The position numbers were made by a program, and so were the translations under genes. The notes under the pieces were generated by a model that was not told the origin of the DNA, made no database searches, and saw nothing but the letters and a program-made list of their open reading frames with translations. Shown here piece after piece: positions 24,146 through 64,000 of a stretch of DNA of 64,000 nt. The stretch comes from Limanda limanda. Its lineage: Eukaryota > Chordata > Actinopteri > Pleuronectiformes > Pleuronectidae. How positions within the stretch are numbered: the first letter of the stretch is position 1; the number at the start of each line of letters is the position of its first letter. The stretch spans positions 3,267,507-3,331,506 of the forward strand of contig NC_083647.1 of NCBI RefSeq assembly GCF_963576545.1, given 5' to 3'.

Positions 24146-25434
24146 TTTTTGAAACAAGATTCAAGATTCACGATTTTGTCATATGCACAAAGATTATATT
24201 AAGCAGTCGCTTGCAATGACATGCTTTGGTCACAGGCTCTGTTATAGCAGTGCTCAGAATATTACAAGCAGACAAAAAAAATCGAGTAAGATAAGATAAA
24301 ATAGAATATCAAAATTTGAAATAAAAACAAAATATACATCTAAAATATATATACAAACCAAAAGAAAAAAACGACTTGGTTAAATAGGACTAATTATAGG
24401 ACGGATTAGAGAAGTACTTAGACAATTTAGGTACGGATCAAAATTATCTGCACCAGTTTTTCAGCATGCTTTTAATTTAAACAGTAACAATCCAAGAATC
24501 AACCGTAGTTTCTGAAGCCATAATCAGATGTAAGAACAGAGGAGAGTTGGTGTTGATTATTCGCCTCGACTATTGGTAATCGGTCTGTAATTTGACCAGA
24601 TGCTTGTATAATTTGAAAAGGGTGTTTGATTGGTATGATTTTAATGAATTATAAAAGAGAAGACACATTATCGTAATAAGCATGGAATGGCATGGATGGT
24701 ACTTTGTGTTATATTGTTTGTATATAAAGTACTACATAAATAAAGTATTTATGGATGGTTAAAGTTACACGTAAACATTGCTTGAAGTGAATATTTAGTA
24801 AGATTTACTATTTCGTCATGGATATTAAATTAAGTCTTAATTATAGAATGACTCTCCAGCATCCTCAGCATGAAACGACGGCTGTGATAGGAAGTCTGGC
24901 TCAACTTTCCCAGGAGCCTCGGCCATCAGCAGTGTGTTTGCTGCCTGCAAACACACCGCGGATTTCCGAAACAGGTTTTGGTGGAGCTGTGTATCAGATA
25001 TCACATACTCCTGAGAGAATCTGCTTTCTGTATGAATATTCACAACGACTAAATAATAGATGACTGCTTCAAAATGTCTGACCATTGTGTTCAGGGGTCC
25101 AACTATCAGCTTTTTCAGCTTTCAATTGGACCTCAGATTGTGCATCAGTTAAAGGAACTGGCCCAATGGTCATCTCACGACCAACATTACAACCTTGACT
25201 CACCTGATGAGGCCAAAGGTCTTTGAGTGGTTGAAAGCTCAGAAAACAAGTGGAGCTTCTGGTTGAATTGATCCAGAGTCACGCTCCTCTGGGGGACAAG
25301 AATAAACTTCAGTGCTCAAAATGTTATTGAGGAATCCAAACCAATCAGATTGTGACAGAGCTCCATGCACTGTCGTTCAGGATCATCACTACCACACCAG
25401 AAGAATCACAGGAGGAAATTATACAATAATGATA
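24146..25434. other. Spacer between H4 and H2A of unit 2
   Basis: No gene seen. The start (24160-24240, CAAGATTCACGATTTTGTCATATGCAC) looks like a fish interspersed-repeat tail. The rest is AT-rich. Confidence 0.45.
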
Positions 25435-25955
25435 ATGATGGCTGAGTTCCATTTAGCTGCTCCACTTCAATTGTCCTGAAGTTGTGAATGCTGGATCACT
25501 ATCATGTTTACTGTGGCACTTTAATAAAACAGAGGACTTTTCATGAAAACCTGTTTCATGTGAAGAAAGTCTGTGAATCACACATGTGACTGGACACACA
25601 GCACCTAATTTTAAAATCTGAATTTATAGCTTTAGCAAAAATGCCAGTTATTATTAATGACTACAGTACTTTGTAAACAAGTCAGTACTGAACATCTTGA
25701 CAGAAAAATGCAGGTCTCTAATGCCTTGGATCCATGCATCTTCAGCTTATTCAAATTTGAAGTGTGTATTCTTTATATTTACACTTCCAGATAAGGTCAG
25801 GCTTCCTCAACTGACAAGAACATGTGACACAGAAAAACTACACCAATTAATACGTATTGGATGTTAATGTCCCTAAGATGACATGTGCATATATTTGTGT
25901 AATTTACAAGTTAATGGGTGACATGAGGAGTTTTGCTCTTTGGAGGTGAGTGAGT

Positions 25956-25971
25956 GGCTCTTAAAAGAGCC
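25956..25971 (-). terminator. Histone mRNA 3' stem-loop of H2A copy 2
   Basis: Perfect GGCTCTTTTAAGAGCC on the minus strand, unchanged although the gene has lost its ATG. Confidence 0.95.
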
Positions 25972-26001
25972 TTTGTGTCGATGGTCTCAAGCGGCTTTGC
26001 T

Positions 26002-26448
<447 letters not shown>

Positions 26449-26452
26449 CTAC

Positions 26453-26461
26453 TATATATAT
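26453..26461 (-). promoter_or_regulatory. TATA box of H2A copy 2
   Basis: Coding strand AGATATATATAGTAG, the same element and spacing as in copy 1. Confidence 0.7.
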
Positions 26462-26720
26462 CTGCGGAGCGGGTACGATGATTCATGCCAGACCAACCAG
26501 AAAGAGCAACGGAGGACGGCTTGCACTTTCCTCCAATAAGCTGCCGGTACTCAGGCGGTGGGTTGGTCCTTTGGGCGGCGCTGAGCTCCAGGAGGAGCCT
26601 CTCACCAATCAGGACACGGGGAACTTCTTCTTCTCTTTGTTGTTTAATTGCGGGTGGCACCTAACGTTAACGGAGCATTACCGCCACCTACTGTACTGGG
26701 ATTTTTTCTTTGCTTAGTTT

Positions 26721-28235
26721 TTTGTTTATTCGTATTATTTATATATTTTCGCAGACCAAACAACCCCTCAACCCACAATTTAAAGTCGAATATTCCTTAT
26801 TCATTCATTCACTCATATGGAGACAAACCATCCTAACTCTAACAACTGGTATTAATAGTTAAACATCCTTAACTAATACTGCAACTGTGGTTTGCATCAT
26901 GGTTGAATTTACTAATTAGGCTAAATATTAAAGTAGTTCATCGTCTCATCTCCAGATGCTCTGAATCATATAAGACACATTAAGCCCAATACACAAAGTG
27001 TAGTCTGTCTTGTATATTATTTCAAAATGTATGTTTTTGACATTACCTTTTAATTGAAGTCATTGTAAGCTATAGAAAATAAACGTTACAGAGCTGGTGT
27101 TCTGATCTACTGTGTGAATCTGTATTGTCAAATTGGTGGTGGTATATTTTAACCAATGTTAAATTTGAGTTACGAAAACATGCTGTACATACACAAAAGT
27201 GCACGTACAAATATGTTGTTTCTGTAACTAACAAGGAATATTGTTTAATCCTTATACTTACATAATTATATAAAAACATTAGTAAAATGATAAATAAATA
27301 CATCAATAGTTAAATGCCTAAACAAATGAAATTTGATCTATTTACTTATCTGTACTTTTATTTTAACTTTTATACTTTCTGTAACCTGCTGGACAAGACC
27401 AAATAAATCTGTCAACTCACTCATCAAATCTCAAGGGGCGGGTTAAAGCTTCTTATTGGTGGTTGAACATGAATCTAATGCTCCTGCCTAACTGATGGCA
27501 GCTGACATCTGATTGCTAACCAGTAATCAAATTGAATAAGGATAAGAAAAGCCCTGCTGCCCTACATGATACATGGAAGATATTCAGATCAATGACAGGT
27601 TTTTATGCCAGTGAATCATTGTTCGGAAACGAGGAGAAAACAGAGAATTTGAAAACTTATATTAGATGGAGCTGTGTCGTTCCGTCACATATTGCTTGCA
27701 TGTGTATTTCCCTGGCTGTGTTCTTTATGGCAGGGGGTTTGCTGCTCTGTCTGCCTGACTTCCTGGTTACTGGGAGGCTCCGCCTACTGTTGATGGCTGA
27801 CTCACTGCGCCTGCAAGGCCAAGTATAAAGGCCAGGCGGTATATCGACTGATTGTGCTCTCTCCGCAAATTCAACAGACTTTGTAAACTTAGTAAATGTA
27901 TGTAGAGCTGGAGGATATGGCGGAGCGCTCTTTTTGGTTAGACGCAGTTGACGCAGCGCACAGCGCGAATGAGAAAGTGGAGCATAAATAATTAAATAAA
28001 TAGATAAATTCGAAATATATAAATAAAGAAATGTATAATTGAATGTGTAAATATATTTTTTTTATAAATAAATACATACTTTAATGTATTTATTCATTTA
28101 TTTATTTAATGATATCATTATTTATATATCCAAGTTTTGGCCCGGAAAACCCTCCATACATCTTACCCCCTTCTCCCCGATGTGTTATTTACGCCACCTG
28201 AAAATAATATCTTGTTGCAAGCGGACTAAAATAGC
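26721..28235. other. No gene seen
   Basis: AT-rich. Noted but unassigned: a TATAAAGGCCAGGCGG core-promoter-like word at 27824-27839, and TTTA/AAATA-rich sequence at 27985-28115. Confidence 0.4.
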
Positions 28236-28819
28236 TATTTAGAAGAGGAGCGTCTCTGGAGAAAACATCATGCACTGGTTCACAGCTGGAAGCCGGTGCA
28301 TAATGATCGGTGGAATCAACGTCAAGAAGTCGATGTTTACAAGGAGAGGGCTCATGAACGTGAACTTGAGGAGTCAGCAGACTTGGTGACAGCCTTTGTG
28401 TTAGAGGATAAAAAGTTATTCAGTGGAAGATGTTTAAATTTGTTATCAAAACGTTTCACACATATTTTTTTTTGATGGAAGACTCGACCAGGAGCAGGCC
28501 ACGCGGCGACTTCTGTTCCCCCATCGCAGTGCCTGCTGTGTGCTGTGCAGCCGGGCAAGATAGCTGAGGAGGAGGAGGGACACCTGATGCATGTGCTCCA
28601 CCACAGACTTAAAATTGGGCCCGAATAGCCCGTCCGGGCTGATGGCGGAATCTAGGAGCTTTTTTTTGATTGGGTCCGGCTATAAGAAAGGCCCATCCAT
28701 ATGTTTTGCTGAATCATGGTCGGCCAGGAGGTGATGCGTGCCGGGACGATCGATGCGCTCAGGGTCAATATATAGCGCTGGATATCTTTACCAGCTCAGG
28801 CTCCACTGCTAACGCTCAT

Positions 28820-29170
28820 AGTAAAGCAACATTCTTGCCACCACCGAATACTGGATGCCGCTCTGGTGGGACTGGTCCGACAGTCTGCCTGTCATAGTCA
28901 TGGGGGAGGGTGGGGTAGGTCAGGTGTAGTGAGCTAGCACTCCAGTCCTGCCAGGAAGCCCCACATTTGGCTGTGCGCCTTCGTGCCTGTCTTGTTGTGG
29001 TTCTACTCCAGGTGGTAAGGGGATGCCATGAGCCATAGGTTGTGCAGGACACAGATGCCAAGATAATTCTTCACCTTCTCAGGAGCTTTCTGCCAGCTGT
29101 GTCCAACCTCATCCAATGACTCTTGAGCTGCCCAAGTGGGCACTCTATCACGGTATGTGTGGATGTCATT
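28820..29170 (-). mobile_element. PIF/Harbinger-like transposase remnant
   Basis: Minus-strand sequence reads, across broken frames, as an IECPLGQLKSHWMRLD-type block followed by an IILA...SCTTYG segment. This resembles the C-terminal end of HARBI1-like DDE nucleases (pattern ...FG.LK.RW..L, then II.AC..LHN). Stops and frame changes are present. Limits are approximate; sequence at 28240-28820 may belong to the same element but is not diagnosable by eye. Confidence 0.5.
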
Positions 29171-32100
29171 GTAGCACACTATAATTGTAAAAGCTCACAG
29201 ATCTGATCCCTTTGCTACAAATTAATCAGTTAAAATCAAGTACAGATGCACAATTTCATGGCACTAGAAATTGTTGGGAGTGACGCCGATCAATTATATG
29301 CAAAATATACATTTTAGAAAACTATCTCAACTTGTATAGTTTGATTTATGCCAATAGATGATGAGGATGAAAGGGTGTCAATATCATGGTTATTTAATAT
29401 ATTTGGTCAATGCATTAGTAAGTTTAATCATTGTTGTCCATTAAAGCCTTTTTTTCATTTAAATACATTTTAATATATTATGCATTAAGTTTAAAGGTTG
29501 TGTGTTAACATTTTCTAGGACAGCTGGGCCATCATCATTTGTGTGTACGCATGGTCAAAGTACAAATTAAGGGAAGAAGATATTGATGAATCCCAGATTT
29601 GTGCATCAAGTGTTCATATGCACAGTTCAAGCATAGATTTGCTTGTACGCACTGTTTGTGAATGAGGCCCATTGTCTCCTAACTCGTTTTGACATTTGAC
29701 AGCAGTAAAAATACATCCATTAATTGTTTGGTCTGAGGTAGACTGACAGAGCTCGATAAATATAATATGGTTTTAATACAAGAGGGCAGTGGCGACTTTC
29801 TAATGGTCTCTTCCTCAACAGCTGCAAAGCCATCCTGAATAAAGTGCAGTTTTTAACTGCAACCAATTTGGTCAAAACCTTTTTTCATATCTGTATTTGA
29901 ATATATTAGATAACCTTGTTTAAATGACATATACAAACATTATAAGAGTGAAATTTCCAAGAAGTACTATTTTGTGCATCCTTTATATTGAATGCAACAT
30001 GCTGTTGCATGAAGTGATTGGTTTTATAACCCTGTTCCTCACTGTTTCTCTTACAGGCTTGGTTGATTGAGCATCACTGACAAGGAACAAGACAATAACT
30101 TTGCATAAATACTTGACGCACTGTTCCATTATGTAACAAACTGTTTCTTCTAACTATGATTTTGCTGATGTTCTCAGCTAAACGTTGCCTCTATTGCACT
30201 CCTGTCTGTCCTGGGAGAGGGATCCATCACATGTGGCTCTCTCTGAGGTATCTACGTTATTTTCACCTGTTAATTTAGAGGGTCAAGGACAAAAGATTTG
30301 TCCCACCTTGTTAATCCGTATGAAACAAATTGTGAATATGGGCTGTACAAATAATATTCGATTGATTGATTGATTCATAAGTCACTTTCTTGTGCATTGT
30401 TTAAAGTTTGGTGCGTTGTCTGGCTTGGACACATTTGGAATATTCTGATATTGTGTTGCAATAATGAGGATTGATTTGAGGAGAAAAAGTAACAGATGTT
30501 GTCACTGCTGATACTTAACAAAGTTCATCCCTCTTTTAAATAAAGCTTCAATAGGTTGCCGGATTTACATACAGGCAAAACTACACATGTATCCTTGATG
30601 GCAACTGGATTATATTGCCAGTTGTTTAAGTGTCCTTCAACAAAACAATGGTAGTTTCAATGCACACAATGTACCTACATGTGATGTTCAGTTAGTAGCT
30701 TGAGCCTAAATTCACCCAAGGAGAGCAGTGCGGGTAGTTGCAATAAACCTTCATCTTCAATATGTAGCGCCTTTAACCTTCATGGAAGAAAGCAACCCAC
30801 ATTCCCCTAGGTTCGGAAAGCTGGACTCTGACTGGAAATTGAACAGTGATCATTTATTGCCTCTATATATATATATATTTTGTGTTTATATATTTTATAA
30901 CCTGAAACTATGCATGATGGATTGATTGTGACCTTTTAATTAATAATTTCTTCAAACATTCTAAGGTCCCATGTTCTTGGTAGCAGATATACCTCTGGTG
31001 TGTGTGGGGTAGCCTTATTCCAGTACTTATCAAGCTCAAATATCCAAAAAGTCTCCTTATTTTTCCATTCCATTCATTTTTTCTGGATATGAAATACACT
31101 GGTCAATTTACTGCCCAACATTTATCTCATGTTTCTAACTGTGGTCAGAGGGTGGTATAGTGTTGTGCAATACAGTGACTACTCTGCCAAAACGTTGCCA
31201 CTTCTTCTGCTGTTCTGTTCACGTTTGAGCTGTGCTTAGCTGGTCTGTAGATGAAAAGATGATGTGATGTGATACAGATGTTTAAATTAGCAATTGCAAC
31301 TTACGAGAAAAGGTGCAGCTTGAATTAGTGTTACAGTGTTCTATTTGCAGTAAGATGGTTCCACTATGACTATCTGCAGTTACATATATACAGGAAGAAA
31401 GAGTTAAGACAAATTAATAAATGTGTTATATGTGTCTGCATCTTTGAGTTAGGTTTACATTTTACAGCAGGAGTCACTTTGGTAATACATTACATAAGTA
31501 GGCCTGCATTTTCATAATCATCTTAATCAGGTGCACTTTAACATGTCTGTCTGTCCCAGAAAGTCAGATCAATATAAAAAGAATCTTGTCCTCGGTATCA
31601 AAGACCTAAAAACTAAAAATGAAATTGAAATTGGAGATACAGATATTGGAGAGAGATGTCAGTATAGATTATAGAACAAATCCAGATGGTAATCGTAATC
31701 ATGGTAATGTTTTCTCTTCTTTGTTTTCATGGCTTTGAAATAATAACTAATAAACAGTTCAACAAAACATTTACATGCAAACCGATTGTGACATGAACGT
31801 CACTCTTTCATGTGTTCAACTTTTTTTCTCCAATTTTTTAACCGAGTTTTTCAAGTGATTAACATCATAAAGAGAAATAAAATAAGTAAAAAAATCATGC
31901 AGTATTTGTGTTTGTCCTCTCCCATATCCTCCCTCCCTTCCATCATGTACCAGCTGCTGAGGCAAGAAAAAAAAAAAGAAAAGAAAAACTGCATGATGAG
32001 GCCAAAGTAATACAAGCAGCGAGACTAACCTTGTAGGTATCACTTGTCCTATAAAGGACCTTTGGTAAGTTCAGTTCAAATAGAATTTCCATCAGTGGCG

Positions 32101-32901
32101 CCTATTGATAAAATGTACTGGCAGTTTTTTTTTATTTTTTCAAACAAACTGAAGCCAGAAAAAACAATACACAATATATCAATCCTGTAGCCTGCATCGA
32201 GCTGCTGAGCAATGCTTAGCCCGACACAAAGATGTAGCCTCATTGGGCCTCATTCACAAAGAGTGAGAGACAGCTAAACATAGCTTGACAGTTATCTTGG
32301 TAGGGAGTAGGCTAGCTCTGAAGTATAAGTTACCATGGTTAATGAGCATTGAATAATTTAACGTGAAACGCATATCTAATTTGGGAGATACAGTGTGTGC
32401 ACACACCCTAGGTGTCTATAACACAACCAGATGTTAAAACAACAAACATTTCAAGAGGATGATCATAACAATAACTCCAAATTCTTAATGGTATAAAAGA
32501 ACATTTTATTACATTTCCCAGTATTGCCAATGTGAGCTCACAGACCATTTTGCCCCAAACATCTGACAACTTTACTTAGGACGACTAGTTAAAAAAAACA
32601 TTCCCACTGTCCACCAATCAGCCACAACATTAAAGTCGGGAACTGGTGTAAAAATTAAAAACTGCTTTACAAAATCAAATAACTATCTGGTTTATCTATT
32701 CAATAGACATGGGCATACGACTAAGAAGAGATGGATCAGCTTTTTAAATGGCTACTACGGCCTTTTCAGTGTATTCATATTATGCTCAATCTCATCAAAT
32801 ATGATGGTAATAACTTTCATTGTACCACCATGGTTTGGTATGGTTATATTAAATATACTATAAGAAGCTCAAAGCAATAAGTAAATACATTTATTATAAC
32901 G

Positions 32902-32942
<41 letters not shown>

Positions 32943-32990
32943 CCTCACCGCATTACCGAACTGAGAACAACTAGTTAAGAAAGCGTGTGG
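29171..32990. other. Intergenic, no gene seen
   Basis: About 3.8 kb of AT-rich DNA. Contains an (AT)n run at about 32909-32942 and short simple patches (TTGATTGATTGATT near 30361). No coding region or RNA gene is recognised. Confidence 0.5.
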
Positions 32991-33039
32991 AAGGACGCTC
33001 ACTCTCTTGCACTGTTGAAAGTCTTTGGCTCGTTTGAGT

Positions 33040-33771
33040 CAATATTAATGTGACGTCACTTTTTTAAAAGAAAAGTCCAACAAATGGCAAACACTGTTAT
33101 TGGCTGATTCATCTTAAAGGGCGGGAACTACGTCACCTGCGTGAGCGGATTGGTTTGCCTTGTTGTCACTCAACCCTCCCCTGTCTCTGCTCTCAGTGTC
33201 CGGTTGATGGAGCGGAGGAGAAAGCGACAGGGACGCGGTGGACATGTAGGAACAACGGAAACAACAGCTCTAACGCTCCATGTCCACCTCACGTCGTGTT
33301 TTTTGTGTGCTTTTTTCTGCTCTGTGGAGTTTTCTTTTTTCCACGGTGGTTTCGTCGCTTTACGGTCCGAGTCCTGTATCCCTGGCAACGCGACCAACTG
33401 TCCTGCGAAGTTTGGATCAAGTGTTTTTACCTCGGGCGGAAAACCGACTGGATATTAAGCCGCTAGACCAACGGAACTTTCTCTGGGGGCATGCTACCGT
33501 GTGCGGAAGTTCTCCAAACTGCCCCCCCTCACACTTAACTTGCTTTTAATTCGAAACTTTTGTTTAGGGAAACGGGACAGCGCGAGACAATAGTGGCGAG
33601 GGAGAGAGCGAGGGAGCTCGTGCACGGGGAGGGGAGGATAGGGGGAGTCGGTGCCTCGCGGGGGCTTTGTTCTGCCCCGGGTAGAGAGGTGGCGGATATC
33701 GACCCACCGAGCGGTGGATTTAATGATTAGCTGGTGATTCAAAAGTGGAGTCGGAAGCCGTGGGAACAACC
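33040..33771 (+). promoter_or_regulatory. Promoter and 5' leader of the CCDC88C-like gene
   Basis: A palindromic CRE, TGACGTCA, lies at 33051-33058 and a TACGTCA half-site near 33129. Two ATTGG (inverted CCAAT) words lie near 33099 and 33150. GC content rises from about 33130 to 33720, as in a CpG-type promoter. Open frames here that begin before 33772 are probably leader sequence, possibly uORFs. The exact transcription start is not visible. Confidence 0.5.
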
Positions 33772-63322
<29,551 letters not shown>

Positions 63323-64000
63323 GTAAGTGCACACAATGCAACACCTGCAACACAAACTGGAGTTAGTAGTGGAACATCAGATATAATAATCGTAATAATA
63401 ATAATATTAACTAGACATGTAAGCAAGTATGGTGCAGTCCTGAGCAGGGGAAGCGAGGCAACTGCACCTAGGTGGCCAAGTCCCCCCTGTCAACCCCACG
63501 AAAAGACATTCGCACGAAAATCGATGGGAAGGATGTCAGACCGTGTCCCCATGTCCATCGGTTGGCGCTGGAGAACGCTCGCTATTCATCTGAGGTCTTG
63601 AGTTGGTTGTAAAACATATATGTTATTCCAATGAAGTTGCCTCAGCTGCCAAATATTGCCCTTGTGTTCATATAGTGACTCTCATTATGCATTTTAAAAC
63701 AGATTGGAGCATGACCAGTGACATTACAGCCACTTGCTGTTTATTGGCGTTCCATTGAAATGCACGCCGTTGCGGTCCAATGTAAAGGCTTAGGTTACAT
63801 AACATGGCGTCACAAGCGTCTCAAGGTTTCCCTGACCAACTTTGAGGTGGATCACAGGAAAAAGCTAGATGTAGAATGGCAAAATATAAAACATGGTATT
63901 TTCTGTCACAGCTAGGGGGCGCTATGAGTACTTAAGCATTTTTACATATAGAACTCTTAGGGCCGGGCTCCTTATCACACGAAAACAGTTGACAGTAATT
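63323..64000 (+). other. Start of intron 24, no further exon seen
   Basis: Begins GTAAGT. The expected next coding stretch of the coiled coil is not found before the window ends. The last 300 bases (GGGGGCGCTATGAG near 63915) look like an interspersed repeat. Confidence 0.6.

Noticed and set aside
27532..27828. 98-codon open frame with a hydrophobic stretch
   Set aside because: It starts at a non-ATG codon, has no recognisable domain and no splice partners. Probably chance.
33141..33549. Overlapping plus-strand open frames before exon 1 of the CCDC88C-like gene
   Set aside because: They have no family signal and lie in the GC-rich 5' leader. The family start (MDVT) is at 33772.

Overview
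This is vertebrate nuclear DNA, most likely from a ray-finned (teleost) fish. The signs are intron-rich genes with GT-AG splicing, replication-type histone genes with 3' stem-loops, a small-HERC ubiquitin ligase gene, long (TG)n/(CA)n microsatellites inside introns, and a fish-like mix of mobile elements (DIRS-type, hAT, TTAA-flanked MITEs, tRNA-derived SINEs, LINE and Tc1-like scraps).

Layout. 1-2.0 kb is a frameshifted DIRS-like retrotransposon fragment. 2.2-6.9 kb holds a TTAA-flanked MITE and a hAT remnant but no gene that I can see. 7.0-26.7 kb is a small histone locus, all on the minus strand: H4 (7067-7378), H2A (20195-20581), a second H4 (23631-23942) and a second H2A (26002-26388). 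The flanks are also similar, so this is a duplicated H4-H2A unit. In the first unit a 23-exon HERC gene (9229-17071, minus) and an LTR-retroelement scrap lie between H4 and H2A. 26.7-33.0 kb is mostly featureless AT-rich DNA with a PIF/Harbinger-like scrap. From 33.0 kb to the end lies the promoter and first 24 coding exons (33772-63322, plus, 3' incomplete) of a CCDC88-family gene best matching CCDC88C (Daple): an N-terminal HOOK domain followed by a very long coiled coil. Its C-terminal signalling part lies outside the window.

The genes do not form one pathway. The histones supply S-phase chromatin. The HERC gene has ISRE-like sites just upstream, as expected of an interferon-inducible HECT ligase. 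The Daple-like gene encodes a cytoskeletal/Wnt-signalling scaffold.

Main points for a second look. (1) Intron 5 of the CCDC88C-like gene begins with (AC)11 five bases after its 5' end and ends with (TG)85 nine bases before the acceptor, so complementary repeats could pull the two splice sites together. (2) Exon 3 lies between (TG)60 and (AC)16. (3) The second H2A copy is intact except that its ATG is GTG. (4) One H4 copy has three tail substitutions (G4R, H18Y, R19C) in an otherwise almost invariant protein. (5) The HERC gene keeps its frame and splice signals across 23 exons but has one in-frame TGA at codon 499 of 1018. (6) A TTAA-flanked MITE interrupts one H4 flank while the duplicate flank shows the empty site. 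All exon boundaries were read by eye from frame and splice signals; no search or transcript data were available.
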